Source: Ramazzottius varieornatus
Taxonomy: Eukaryota > Tardigrada > Eutardigrada > Parachela > Ramazzottiidae
Length of the DNA: 64,000 nt
Assembly: GCA_001949185.1 (NCBI GenBank)
Contig: BDGG01000001.1
Location: 4,270,629 to 4,334,628, forward strand
Direction: 5' to 3'
Shown: positions 14,551 to 25,973 of the stretch, in pieces
Layout of the letters: every line of letters starts with the position of its first letter
How positions within the stretch are numbered: the stretch's first letter is position 1
The notes under the pieces: model-generated
Databases searched by the model: none
What the model was told of the DNA's origin: nothing
Seen by the model: only the letters and a program-made list of their open reading frames with translations
Made by a program: the position numbers and the translations under genes

Positions 14551-15629
14551 GTTCAACCAAGATTTGCAAAGAATAGCGGACAACCGTGCGGAAAGAATCA
14601 AATTATTGCTGAACTGGAAATCCAAAGGAACTCACACCCGTGAACGGAAGCCAAAGGAATGATTGCCGGGAATGAAGCCCACGAAATGATTAGCAAAACA
14701 AGGTGCTTTGCTGAACACGACTAGTATTTGCGATCGATGTTCATATTTACGACGGTGGGATGTGGGGGAAGCGGAGTGCTAACATTCTTTGTACTCTCCT
14801 CCCGTACACTCCCTCATAGCAATCCTCGATTCCCGAACAGTATTGATTTCTGGACTTGTCATTGATTATCAACGCTCTAGTGCCTGTTTGTCCTCCCACA
14901 GTAGCACTCTAACTGTGCAAATAATTTAGCGGCATAGCAAAGATGTACACGGCGCTAGTCCGTAACTTTCCACAACCGGCCACTTCAAAGTCATGCCGCC
15001 CGAAAAACTCCATAATCCAAACTGGAATACATTTAAAAAACTTTTATTCAGTAATTGCAGTGTTCTAAACGCAGGTTATAAATTTTGTGTGGTACGAAAA
15101 CATTTTCTGGGATGGGATGCCGAAAACAATACCAAAATAATCGTTACCTCAAGTGCCGCACGTTTCGAGCCATTAACAACGAAAACTGCGCCATCTAAAT
15201 AAGCTTGTCTGCCCACATGCCACAGAATTTTAGAGCTGAAGGGCGGTCTTCTGTTGAGTCTTGACGCTGTCTAACCTAAGTTTGCACGTTCGGACGTAAC
15301 TGCGAAACTGGTTTCTTGTCCATGCGTTTATATGGACGGGAATGTGCTTTCCACAGGAAGAACCATGCCCAAGCCCGACTGCGTTACTCGCAATTGAAGT
15401 ACAATAAATATAGTACCCAGACAGAGTAGGATAAGAATGGCTAAAATGGAAAACGAGCATTCTATCATAGATAATAATGGATAAGCTGCCTACAAAATCA
15501 TAAAAATAAAACGTCAACAAGGCGCGCTTCAAAGAAACAGTTGGAAATCAAGGATATGGAGGAAAGGCTGTCAAGTATCATTTAGAAAGCGTCGGTGAAT
15601 GTGGTTGGAAGGTAGGGATTGTCCTGAGC
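14551..15629. other. Spacer between the p55 MAGUK start and the CBL stop
   Basis: This 1.1-kb region lies upstream of the MAGUK start and downstream of CBL, both minus strand. It should contain the MAGUK promoter or 5' exons and the CBL 3' UTR. No reading frame with a recognisable domain was found. Confidence 0.35.
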
Positions 15630-18206
15630 CTAATCGGTAGCTGGTGTTCTTTGGGCCAGTCTGGGAGACGGCATCGGCGAAAGACGGCGCGGAGGGATGG
15701 GCGGAGGTTGAGCTGGACAGTTGTGACCACCGAGAACACCACGGCTCGGCTGCATCCTCCGGTCGATCATCGGCGAACTCTCTGGAGTCAGCAGCGGTGA
15801 TGATCGTGAGTGGTTGTTGGTATCCTGCAAGGAAGAAAATACAAGTGGAAGCGAAACGCTCTTAATTCAGTAGTTACGAGCGGTAAGCGAACAATCTGGA
15901 CGACTTTCAGCAATCTGCATACCAAAAAGCAGTTCATCACCACCGCATACATGTATGTAGGTTGATGATACCGACGAAATATCATCAGCCTGCATACCAA
16001 GGAATAATGAATCTCGCCAAACAGCATGTATGCAGGAGTGTAGAAACTGCCATGGAATTTCCGTCATTCAAAACTAACAAGAAGGATGGTTCATCAATGG
16101 AGTACTAACCTTAAGGGCTTTGTAGATCGACGAAGTCATTGGAGGCGGCAGATGGACTGACGACGAACTGGATGGTGGGTCGTCGTCGTCGATGTCGATC
16201 AAGTTGTGACTTTGTGGCGACTCCATGTTTTCCACGCTGACAGGCGAGACCGAAGAGCTTCTTCCGTTGTTCGGCCGGTATGGCTCCACCACAATCATTT
16301 CAGAGTCTTTGATCTCGGCGCGGCAGTACGGACAACTTGGAGCACCTTGTTCGGTCTCTTGCCAGGCCTGCAAGCATGGCGCGCAGAGCAGATGACCACA
16401 CGGTTCTAGTCGGACATCCTTGTCTCGTTCCGCACAAATCTTGCATAGCTGGAACGTCGAACCCATCTCACAGTAGAGTTCATACTGTTCTTGCGTTACT
16501 CTGATGTGGTCCTCTTGATCGGACTGCAACGCCAACGTCAGGTCCGGATTGACGTTCTTTCCATCTGGATACAGGTAGCTACAAAAGCAGAAAGATACGT
16601 ACGCTTTCTGTACCAGAGAAAACCAAATATTCGCAAAAAAGACTGACTTTTGGTTGGCACAAGAAGCTGTAAGTTATCATACAGACGAATATTTATTCAG
16701 TCTCACATGCTGATGTCACAGTATATTGTTTGTAAGTGATCGATGGACATTCCGAGTCTTTTGGCTGACTTGATATGCTCGAGGTATGTTTTGTGAAGAG
16801 GTCTAGAAATAATGATAAAAAAATAACACTTACAATCCCTCTCGAGCACCTTCCAGCAGTGCCTGACAGAGCGATTTGTTCTGGAGAATCGTCTGCAGAA
16901 TGACTCCCTCGAGAGTAACGTATCCAATCGCCCACTGCCCCAGTCGCGTGCAGCTCAGTCGGAAAACGTAGCTGCAAGAAGAACAAGAAATGCATATTTT
17001 CACTACACAATTATCAGAAAACAAACAACAAACTTCCACGACAATCTTAGTGCCGCCCTAGGCATCCATACCTTCCAGGCAAGTGTATGTATTTTTGCAG
17101 TCGCGCTTTGACTTCGTCGTATGTGAGAAAGGCGACGTAAGCCGGATGCGTAACAGCCAGTACTTGCCAGTTTTTCAGCAGAGTCGGCCATGGCTGGAAC
17201 AACCTGCAACAGGGAAAGTTAGTGACCCAAGGTTTGTCTAGAGCCAACAGATAATACTCCAACGATACTGGGTGCTTCAAGAGGTGATAAGCGTAGGAGA
17301 TGAGTACCTGGTGAACACGTCAAACTCAAATATTGAAATACAATCGCTACACGTAAGGTCGATCGTGCTTTTCAACGCTGTGGCCTCCAATGCCGATCCC
17401 ACTTCGTGCTTCACTGACAGCTCCCGCAGGAACAGCGTCCATGGCACTATAATCCTGCAAGAAAAACATTCAGAAATGAGAGAACTTGCAACTGACATAC
17501 TCAAAACACATTCGCAGTTTTCCGAATGCAGAAAACCAAAACCCAACCCAATCGACAAGACTGGCGCCTTTTGTCATGGACTAGCATACCCAATTACTTA
17601 CACAGACGGGTACGTCATGGGCGAGTTGATTAAGTAGAGTGGTATCACTTACCGATCTTGAAAGGTGTTCTTCCACCAGTCTGCAGCGTCGCTCTTCGTG
17701 ATCCTGAATGTGTCGCCCTTGTACTCCCCGTTCACGTATAGCGTTTTCAGTTCCGCCAGCATGTGTGAGAAGACTAGCGACAGTTTGTTCAAGTTGCGGC
17801 GGTAGGAGGAGGACTGATCAAAGATGGCTTCTTTGCCGTCTTTAAACAGCTTGATTGTTTCTTTGCACTTCTTCGAGAGGTTCTCGATGAACATGGCAAA
17901 GTACTCTTCTTCCCTAATGTCTTGGTGTTGCTTTGTAGCGTTCTTTTGAGCAATCATCCGTAAATGCTGGAAAGTGTCGGGGAGGATATCCAGAACGAAA
18001 GGAGGCGAATTTTTAAGATTCATCTTTGATTGCTGGCACAGAGTGACGACTTTTTCCATTAACTTCCATACGCGTTCCGTCACTCGACGATCCACCCCGG
18101 CCTTTTGATGGGGATTCACTGCTTCCGACAGCGCATCGTGAAGACGACTCCATAGAGTGGATGTCTGCGAGGGGTTTCCGTTCCTGCTGCGACCGTTCGT
18201 AGCCAT
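15630..18206 (-). CDS. CBL: CBL E3 ubiquitin-protein ligase
   Basis: Seven exons (17653-18206, 17308-17454, 17072-17203, 16834-16971, 16110-16578, 15630-15824, with the second half of the tyrosine-kinase-binding module spread over three of them) join to about 544 residues. CBL binds phosphotyrosine on activated receptors and transfers ubiquitin to them. The N-terminal four-helix bundle, an EF-hand-like segment, and the SH2-like part ([36 protein letters not shown]) are clear. The linker contains [17 protein letters not shown], with the regulatory tyrosines, followed by a RING finger ([26 protein letters not shown]). A Pro-rich tail ([11 protein letters not shown]) offers SH3-binding sites. 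The tail is short and no UBA domain is seen, so it resembles the short invertebrate CBL form. An acceptor just before the ATG suggests a spliced 5' UTR. Confidence 0.95.
15914..16036. repeat. Palindromic repeat family 2, cluster in a CBL intron
   Basis: The core CTGCATACC/GTATGCAG occurs at least four times in alternating orientation here (near 15916, 15945, 15993 and 16026), including the self-complementary GCATACATGTATG. It fills much of the CBL intron 15825-16109. Arms can pair with each other in more than one register. Confidence 0.6.
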
Positions 18207-19082
18207 TGCATCTAAAATCAAACAATCAATCAGATATAACTGCAGCGAATCGGCCAAGGCAAACTGTTGCTTCTCTTGAACCTTCAAAATGCGGACTCTG
18301 CTGACACCTAACATATACGGTGCTGATGCAAACAAATTTCACAGGTAAAACTAGTCCAAAACTTATTACAAGCACAGACAACAGAAATCCTCCATTGTGC
18401 GCCCACAAAGGCTTGTTTTAATCGGAGCGTATGGAACAGAGGTTTTACCTCTCGACGTCAGATGCCTATATCGCAGGTGCGGCTGCTCCAAATAGCGATG
18501 ATTGGAGCGCATACACTTGAGCTCAAAGTTTCGTCGGCACCTCTGTTCCGGGTATGGGCGCAGATACTGGAAGATAAAAGAAGCGCAGCACCAACTCCGC
18601 ACTCCGCAGGAAGAAAAATGACGACAAAACCTGAAGTCAGCGAAGTGCGAAATGAACGAATTTGTCACCGTGTTGACTGCTGAACGAAATCAACACAATT
18701 ATGAGGCAGTGGAAAAGTCAGCAGTGACGTCGACTGCAGATACGCAGATGGAGGGCGGAGTCGCACTGCACTTGTATTAGTCCGGTTTTGCTGTTTTGGA
18801 ATTTCTAGAATCTAGATCTAAACGTGGTTACCTGTGGTGGATCGTTTTGTATCTGCCTCGTCCGTCGCCTAGTCTCTTAATCGCTTTTCTATATCATCCA
18901 CAGGTCCCTCCACAGGAAGTTTCACTAGGAAAGCGGGATCGGCAGGCGGGTTGCAGGACGGGGAGAGGTGACGTCAAAACTCCACAGTAAATCTTCTTTT
19001 GGTGTAGGTTGGGTCTGTTAGACTCCTTTCCGAGTCCGACTGGACTATCTCGGCCTGAATTCGTGGGAGATCGGAAGCCACG
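18207..19082. promoter_or_regulatory. Divergent spacer between CBL and RBBP5
   Basis: The two genes point away from each other, so this 876-bp region should hold both promoters and 5' UTRs. A splice acceptor immediately before the CBL start (TTTTAG at about 18210) implies at least one non-coding CBL exon within it. No other gene is visible. Confidence 0.45.
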
Positions 19083-21012
19083 ATGGCCCTCTCTACAAAC
19101 CTGGAATTCTTCTGTAAGTATACCATTGCTTCGGGCAGAGTCAGACTGCATCACAGTGAATTATAAAGTATAGTCGCTATACTGACTACAGTGTGGTTTG
19201 GTTGTTTTTGCAGTGGACTCTTTCGGCCAGAATTTCCCAGAGGTACTACACCGACTTGAATTTTTGATAGGGTGCCGCGTCTTTGACATGACTAGAGGAG
19301 AATACCGAGTGACAATAGCTTATACAGTAAGGGTTCACGTTTTTCTAGGAGCATCAAGGTGTGCTGGATTGTGTCAGCATCGCCTTGACCTGCGCCTTTA
19401 ATCGTCAAGGGACACTCCTTGCAGTCGGCTGTAACGACGGACGCATTTGCATCTGGGACTTCACTACCAGAAGCATAGCCAAGATTATAACGGGCCACGT
19501 CCATCCCGTGAGCTCCCTCAGCTGGAGCAAGAATGGTCAAAGAGTAGCCAGCGCAAGCTCGGACGGGAAAGTGTGCGTCTGGGCAACCCTGACTGGAGAA
19601 CCCGTATGGCAGTTTAACTTCTCCGTGCCGATCCTCAAAGTCCAATGCCATCCACGAAACATGTAAGAAATATTTGAGGCTTCGCCACGACAATTTCTTA
19701 TTGCTTTTGGTAAGCAGAATAGTTTGATAAGTATAAAAGTATTCGTGGTTTTAGGGATCAGTATGTGATCGTCCCGATGAAGCAGCTCGCCATGCTCATT
19801 ACCGTTGGAAGTCCTCCCGCTTCGTTCCCTAGTCTACCTGCCGAAGATGATTCCGAAGACTCGCATACGTATGCTGTGTACAGCCGGAAAGGTGACATGA
19901 TCTTCACGGGAAACTCGAAAGGGAGGATCGTCGCCGTGGATTCCACTACGTTGAACGTCCTGGCTTCTTTCCATATTCACACCTCAGGGCAAACACCCAC
20001 TGCAGTACGAACCATCGAAGTTTCGCGGGGCCGAGAGTAAGCGAAACTTTTTCAAATATTCTACTGATGATATTCGGATTCGGAATGGATTTATTTGGTG
20101 CACGGCAAATATACTCCACCGGATTGTTTTCCCAAGTGGCGCACGCTTTCGGCAATATCAACTCGTATCGTGCGCCAATTAAAAAAAAGATGTTGTGGAG
20201 CTTGTTTGCGGCCTCCTATTCACTGATTTTCTTGCAGGACGCTGGTGGTTAATGCTGCGGACAGGATCATCCGCATCTACCGAATTTCCGATATTCTCCA
20301 TGGTGGAGAAAACTGTGTTGTCGAGCCCGCACAAAAGCTCCAGGATCTCGTAAACAAGAACACGTGGAAGACAGTCTTCTTCTCAGGCGACGGAGAGTTT
20401 GTCTGTGCAGGCACTTCTCGCGTACACACGCTGAACATATGGGAGTGGTCGACCGGCACTCTGGTAAAGATCCTTCACGGTACAAAAGGTGAAACCCTGA
20501 TGGATGCCGCTTGGCATCCCATTCGTCCTATCATAGTCTCGGTGTCTGGTGGTGTCGTGTCTATCTGGTCGCAAACACACGTCGAGAACTGGTCGGCGTT
20601 CACACCTGACTTCAGAGAGCTAGACGAGAACATTGAGTACGAAGAACGCGAGAGTGAGTTCGATGTGGAAGATGAAGATAAGAGTGTTGTACAAGACGAG
20701 CATGAGCAGGATGTGAACGATGATGTCGATGTGGTGTCGGTCGAGAAGAACACGGCGTACTTCAGTAGTGATGAGGAAGAGGAGGATGTGACGTCTCCAC
20801 CGGTCTTGTTCATTCCCATAACACCGGAAATCGAGGAACCAGAAGTGGATACGTGGTTGACGGATACTCTTCCCGAGGCTTCGGTGCTGAGTAACGGACA
20901 CAGGAAAGGAGGCACTGACGGGAAAAGACCAAAAACGAGGAAGGATACGAATGGTGGGGGAAAGAAGGCGAAACTGGATGGGAACAGCAAATCCCCTCGC
21001 ACTGCTCACTAA
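19083..21012 (+). CDS. RBBP5: Retinoblastoma-binding protein 5 homologue (WD40 subunit of MLL/COMPASS)
   Basis: Five exons (19083-19113, 19214-19242, 19349-19662, 19755-20036, 20238-21012) give about 476 residues. RBBP5 is a core subunit of the SET1/MLL histone H3K4 methyltransferase complexes in the nucleus. The N-terminus NLEFFLDSFGQNFPE is followed by WD40 blades with LLAVGCNDGRICIWDF, HVHPVSSLSWSKNGQRVAS and ADRIIRIY. The later blades read LVKILHGTKGETLMDAAWHP. The family's acidic hinge, FRELDENIEYEERESEFD, is nearly unchanged and is the part that contacts ASH2L and the SET domain in studied homologues. The tail is acidic and then Lys-rich. Two very short first exons (31 and 29 bp) are unusual but join perfectly. 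A family-1 hairpin lies in the last intron. Confidence 0.96.
20121..20180. repeat. Palindromic repeat family 1, copy 3 (RBBP5 intron 4)
   Basis: The left arm TTTTCCCAAGTGGCGCACG faces a shortened right arm CGTGCGCCAATT. It lies wholly inside the intron 20037-20237. Confidence 0.75.
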
Positions 21013-21629
21013 GTTTTGTTCTACTTATCCTCGCCGAACGCCATTGTTTCTTGTTTCCGTATAGCCAGTCTTGTTTTATGTTATTCTGTTTGGTTTACTT
21101 TCAGCTGTTTATGGAACTATTTGGTTTCCTTTCAGCTGTTTATGGAACTGTTTCTACATTTTTCGCAGTATAAAGTGACCACTCTTCGGTGGACTGCGCC
21201 TTGTCAAGCCAGCGTTCATACTGATTTCTGATCGGAATTTCAGAACGTCATTTCTATAAGTGCGTGTGCTGTGAAGCACGTACATAATACAATAATTAGA
21301 CCTCAGTCTTTTGAGTTTTGACCAAAAAGGTTAAAGTTTAGAAGCTATCAAGGAAGTAGGAGGCAAGTGTGAAATCGTTATCAGGGACCGAGAATTTTGA
21401 ACTTACCTATCTCGCCGAAAGCAGTATGCAGAAAGTGTGCACCTTTTTGACTTTGTCTCGGTGGTCAAAGCTTACAGGAGGCCGACCAGTTTTACGCTAT
21501 TCAACCTTAGCAGTTCATAATTATCACAACGGTCTTTACCCATCGCCACAAGTTTCCATTTCACCAGTTCACTATCGAAGAATTCCGCTGTCTTTGTATT
21601 GCATGAAGTGCGCCACCTAACACGGCAAA
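21013..21629. other. RBBP5 3' flank and SDR upstream region
   Basis: This 617-bp gap contains a two-copy tandem repeat at 21092-21153 and no other recognisable feature. Its right end, just before the SDR start codon, has AAGTGCGCCACC (about 21606-21617), which may be a half-copy of palindromic repeat family 1. Confidence 0.35.
21092..21153 (+). repeat. Two-unit tandem repeat, period 31 bp
   Basis: The 31-bp unit, containing TTTCAGCTGTTTATGGAACT, is present twice in direct order with only a few differences. It sits about 80 bp after the RBBP5 stop codon, probably in its 3' UTR. Confidence 0.85.
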
Positions 21630-22858
21630 ATGAATATCATCCTGGACGTTCTCTACACCGTCGCGCTTGTTCTTTGGTACTACATGGAAGCTTTGATCGC
21701 TGTTCTCACTCCGTCTAGCTTGAAACGGGAAAAGGAGATTTCGGGAAAAGTAGCTGTTGTCACCGGCGCTGGTCAAGGCTTGGGGAGGCTCATTAGCATC
21801 GGACTGGCCAGTAGAGGAGCTCGTTTGGTTCTCTGGGATATCAACCTCAAAGGATTGAAGGAAACCAAGGCTATCATCGAACGAGACGGAGGAGAAGCGT
21901 ACATTTACGAATGCAACGTTGCGGATCGATCAGCTGTTTACGACACCGCGGACAGGGTGCGCCGCGATGTCGGGGAAGTGTATCTGTTGCTGAACAACGC
22001 CGGTATCGTCAATGGCAAATGGCTTCTGGATACTCCGGATGACCAGGTTCAGCGCGTTATGGACGTCAACGCTACAGCTCACTTCTGGGTATGTCCAGTT
22101 GATCAACCATAATTACTGCATGTAGTTATACGAGAACTACCGACGAACGCAAGCAACGAAGCCATCAAGAAAACGAGAAGGAAAATCAATGATTTTCCGC
22201 AACCTGCCGCGCTGCAGTACCGCTCAAAAACAATTCTTCTTGTTTATCTTTCAGACTTTGAAGGCTTTCTTGCCGCACATGATCGCTGTCAATGATGGCC
22301 ATATCGTTACAGTTTCGAGCATTGCTGGTAAAGCCCCTTGTCCAAAGTTGGTTGACTATTGTGCCAGCAAGTACGCCGCCGTGGGTCTCCATGAGTCGCT
22401 GGCCATCGAACTTCGCGCCATGAAGAAAACAGGAATCCACTTGACCAATATCTGCCCGTTTTTCATCAACACTGGCATGTTCGCAGGCTGTCGAATGAAG
22501 TATATTGTGCAACTGGTAAAAGTCACTCGTAAAAAAGGTCTAAAGAATTAACGGCTTTTTCTACCAGGTTTCATCCTATGCTGGAGCAAGAAGAGGTCGC
22601 CAACAGAGTCGTGCAAGCAACGTTACGGAATGAACACCAAGTCATCCTCCCCGCCATATATGACGTTCTGCTGCGGTTATCGGGGCAAGTCTAGTAAACA
22701 ATGCTAACGCACGGATGCTCATTTCGGCCGTTATCGGTTTTCTTTTGTGTTTCTACAGGCTCTTCCCACGGAAAGCTGTCCGAGCAATCGAAGACCTTAG
22801 CGGCGTAGGAAGCTTCATGGAAAATTTCACTGGTCACAATAATGGTCGATCAAAATGA
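21630..22858 (+). CDS. Short-chain dehydrogenase/reductase, SDR16C (epidermal retinol dehydrogenase / HSD17B11-like)
   Basis: Four exons (21630-22088, 22255-22499, 22568-22684, 22759-22858) give about 306 residues. The N-terminal 30 residues are hydrophobic and should anchor the protein in the ER or lipid-droplet membrane. The Rossmann cofactor motif TGAGQGLG, then NNAG, then the catalytic Ser-Tyr-Lys set (VSSIAG followed by YCASKYAAVG) are all present, so it should be an active NAD(P)(H) oxidoreductase. SDR16C members act on retinol, steroids or similar lipids; the substrate here cannot be read from the sequence. The last intron appears to use a GC donor (GCAAGT at 22685). With it the tail reads LFPRKAVRAIEDLSG and GSFMENFTGH, like family C-termini. 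With the alternative GT four bases later the protein ends early and unlike the family. Confidence 0.9.
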
Positions 22859-23058
22859 AACGCACAATAATGGACTTCGGGATCAAGATTTCGAACTGCT
22901 TTCAATCTTTCAGATACAGCGTCACTTTTCCTCAGAAACGAACGACCATATCCCTTCATGACGGACATAGGTAGTAGGTACACTTTTTCTTCATTGGCTC
23001 AATTAAATGGTTTGGTCACAAATAGACCATAAACCCGAAAAGTCAAAAGTCAAAAGTC

Positions 23059-24614
23059 TCAAGAAAATTTCGCTTTGGAGAAGTCCATCTCGGGATGCTG
23101 GGCCATAAACCTAAAATCAAAGCTATTACATCACACGTATACTGTATAAATGCTCTGTTTCCGATAGAGCCAGGCGTGAAAGTTGAAAGACCCGGATCAA
23201 CTTACTTCTTGAGAATATCTTGCTTCTTTTGCTCTTCCGAGGTCGGTAAGCCCATTTCCTTCTGACGTTGGTCGAACATCATCTTTTCCACCATTGGTCT
23301 CGTGTCATCATCCAAGTCACCCAACTGGAAAAAACAGCAACCACCTTACAAATAACCGCCTCGTAGCCTAAGTAGAACAGAAGGAAGCGCTCACAGCTCG
23401 AGTTAAGGTACCTTGGAGGGCTCTGGGTTCACTTTGCGCGTATTTATTTCTGGGTCCGTCAGGACAAGGCGATTCCACCATTCCATCTTGTTAACCTTCT
23501 CCAGAGTGATCTGAATACCCTTTTGCCCATCAAGTGTCCACAGGCAGTCTTCAACCTTGATCTTGTTGCACAATTCGCCATCGATGATAGGGGAATGGCC
23601 TTTAAGGCCAACTTTCAGTCGCTAAAAGTATCAAGATATTGTTCTACGCATGCTAAAAGTGACGACTGGTATGCTGAGGGTTCGACTATCGCATGTACCT
23701 TTTGCTCGAAGTTCACAGTGACATCCGAACCCTTGATTCGACCAGTCAGCTTGAGAGGAATGTACAGCTGTGAAGGGAGAAATAACATTCAAACAAGTCC
23801 AGATTATTCTGGTGGACAGCATCATATTCCGATTCGTACCTCGAGTTCGCCCAGCGTTTGCGTCCATCGATAATTCTCCAAATCACAGCCGTTTCCGGAA
23901 TTCGGTTTCAATTTACCCTTGCTGTCTTCGTCTTCCTCTTCTTCGTCCTAAACAACACCATACACGAAGCGTTTCGTAGTGCGTATGATTTAGTACTCAG
24001 CGAGACAGAAAACTGCAAAGCGCACCTTATTAGCTGAAGCATCACCGCCAGATTTCTCTTCATTAGAGGGCTTCACAGGCTGATTGTCAGACGCTTTTTC
24101 TGCGTCCAGCTCTCGCTGTAATTTATCGGCTTCTTCTTCGGTCAGCTCTTGTATGCGTGGCTCGTCGGATGGTTTCGTAAACTGTTTCTCCTGTTCAGCT
24201 TTCTCTTTCTGGCGGCGCTCCTCAATCTTCTTCTGTTTCTCCTCTCGCTCCTTCTTCTGCGCGGCCTTCGCTTGCAAAGATGACTGCTCGTGCCTCTTGA
24301 AAGCCTCTGTTACCATCTGTAAACCAAATCATTCAGGCTTCACACTGGGTACAAGCCTAAAGGGAATATGGACAGTAAAAGCACACCAACCTTGAACGCA
24401 GCTCCTTCTCCTCCGCCGACGTAGAAATCGGTCTTCCGTGCCAAGAATCCGAAAATCGTATCTAAAAGCTAACACAAACACATCCTTGCATGATACCCAC
24501 CATTCGGCACAGGAACTGATTGTGCAGCGAACCTACCTCTGGAACACCACCGCTATGTTGCTGCGCCATTCCAAGCAGAACCGAATCGAACTTGTCATTT
24601 CCCTTGTCCGACAT
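23059..24614 (-). CDS. NUDC: Nuclear distribution protein NudC
   Basis: At least six exons on the minus strand match NUDC from end to end. NUDC is a cytoplasmic co-chaperone that works with dynein/LIS1 in nuclear movement and mitosis. The first exon (24537-24614) reads [20 protein letters not shown]; the second (24391-24468) reads [16 protein letters not shown] charged coiled coil follows (about residues 55-130, rich in Lys/Glu), then an acidic linker and the CS domain, starting at [18 protein letters not shown] and including [10 protein letters not shown] and [13 protein letters not shown]. The C-terminus [20 protein letters not shown] and [12 protein letters not shown] is near-identical to animal NUDC. 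The start ATG at 24614 is fixed by homology. Exact borders of the middle exons were not all resolved. Confidence 0.95.
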
Positions 24615-25029
24615 TCTGCAATCCGCGCCAGAAGACTCCTCCTTGTAAACGAACTATCTCACTGCTCGGATAACGAAGGTGGAACTCAAGGCAAGAGGCC
24701 GAACATTCACGAGTTCCAAATGACGAAGAAGCCAGAGTGAGCAGGAGAAACTTGGAGAAACTTCCCAGATAGAAAACGACAACAATCGCTTCAAACGCAG
24801 CAAATCAACCTTTGGTGAAATCAACTGGAGAAAAACGGAGAATGCATCGATATCGCAATATGGTCAGTGAATCAAGCCAGTTAAAAAATAGAAATTCAAA
24901 TTTTAGAAAATCTTTTCACGGGACTTTTCCGCAGCATTTCTCGTTTCATCCCTGTACAAACCGTTACTGGCGTGTTCTGTCTACATTTTAGGTCTATACC
25001 CAGGGACAGCCGCTGTGTAATCTGCAAAA
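24615..25029. promoter_or_regulatory. Divergent spacer between NUDC and UQCRQ
   Basis: This 415-bp gap separates two start codons pointing away from each other and should contain both promoters. Nothing else is recognisable. Confidence 0.4.
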
Positions 25030-25661
25030 ATGGGTGCAGGTCGCGGAGGAGGTGCTCACGGCGGACACGATGTGTGGGGCAACATGGCTCACTTCCGAGG
25101 CGTCGTCACACATCACATCTCCCCTTTCGAGCAACGTGCATTTGCCGGATGGATTAAGGCCGGATTCCCAAACACCATTAGGCGGATCAGAGGGCAGATT
25201 TTCAAGATTGGAACACGTGAGTCGTTCTGCAGCGCGCCTCTTTTCGAAGCGCGTAGAACTTGAAATTCGTACCTAGGCCATGCTAATCGAGTTGAACATG
25301 TTGTAACATTGTGCCCTCGTTTGAAACTTCCGCTGGTCCCTGGTCCCCACAGACGTATTCCGCGGGGTGCGGAACATGTCGGATATCGAGAACGAGGAGG
25401 AAGATGCAGTTATGTCAGTCGGGATATTCGGGGCTTGGTAGCTAATGTTGGTCCTGTTTCTTTCCAGCTATGTTCATCGGACTGATGATTTACACCTGGG
25501 CCAACCAGTACCACGAGAAGCTTATCCGCAAGGACCCCAAGCACTACGAGAACGAATATAGCGAGTACCTTATGTCCGACGAACACAAGTCTTACCTGGA
25601 ACACAAGCAGAAGAACGTGGAGGAAGCAAAGATGACTGACCCCAAGCGGAAGACCACTTAA
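25030..25661 (+). CDS. UQCRQ: Cytochrome b-c1 complex subunit 8 (ubiquinone-binding protein QP-C)
   Basis: Two exons (25030-25216 and 25468-25661) give about 126 residues. The core HHISPFEQRAFAGWIKAGFP followed by NTIRRIRGQIFKIGTP and the single membrane span MFIGLMIYTWANQY match subunit 8 of respiratory complex III (SPFEQRAY...PN..RRIR in relatives). It is a small inner-membrane subunit that helps assemble the complex with cytochrome b. At about 126 residues it is clearly longer than the ~80 residues typical of animals: there is a Gly/His-rich N-terminal extension (GAGRGGGAHGGHD) and a charged C-terminal extension rich in Lys/Glu. A possible 56-bp cassette exon at 25353-25408 would break the frame and was left out. 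Confidence 0.9.
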
Positions 25662-25973
25662 TTGTCTCGCTGTGCTGTGAACCTTTGTGGTCCTTTGGAA
25701 CACGGATTTCAGCTTCACGTTCTAATTCATAATGTGTGTGCGTGTGTGTGAAAATGATTGGGAACTTTTGGTAGATGATATTTGCGTCGAATTCTGATGC
25801 GGGATTCTGTACCTATGGAACTTTATTCAGTGAGTGTAGAACGGAACGGTTTATTAGAACGGAAGCACTGCTGAAACGAAAAGAAATCAAAGAATGCTTG
25901 CATGTAATGAGTAAAATATTCGAGCCATCAAAATAAGCAGAGGACACTGCACAAACCAAGGCTGAAAACGATT
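25662..25973. other. Convergent 3' spacer between UQCRQ and NCAPH2
   Basis: The two genes end towards each other. This 312-bp spacer has a short GT dinucleotide run at about 25734-25750 and no reading frame of note. Confidence 0.4.

Noticed and set aside
20475-21002. 175-codon minus-strand open frame rich in Ser and Thr
   Set aside because: It is the shadow of the acidic tail of RBBP5 on the opposite strand.
25353-25408. Possible middle exon of UQCRQ
   Set aside because: It is 56 bp long and shifts the frame before the conserved membrane span.
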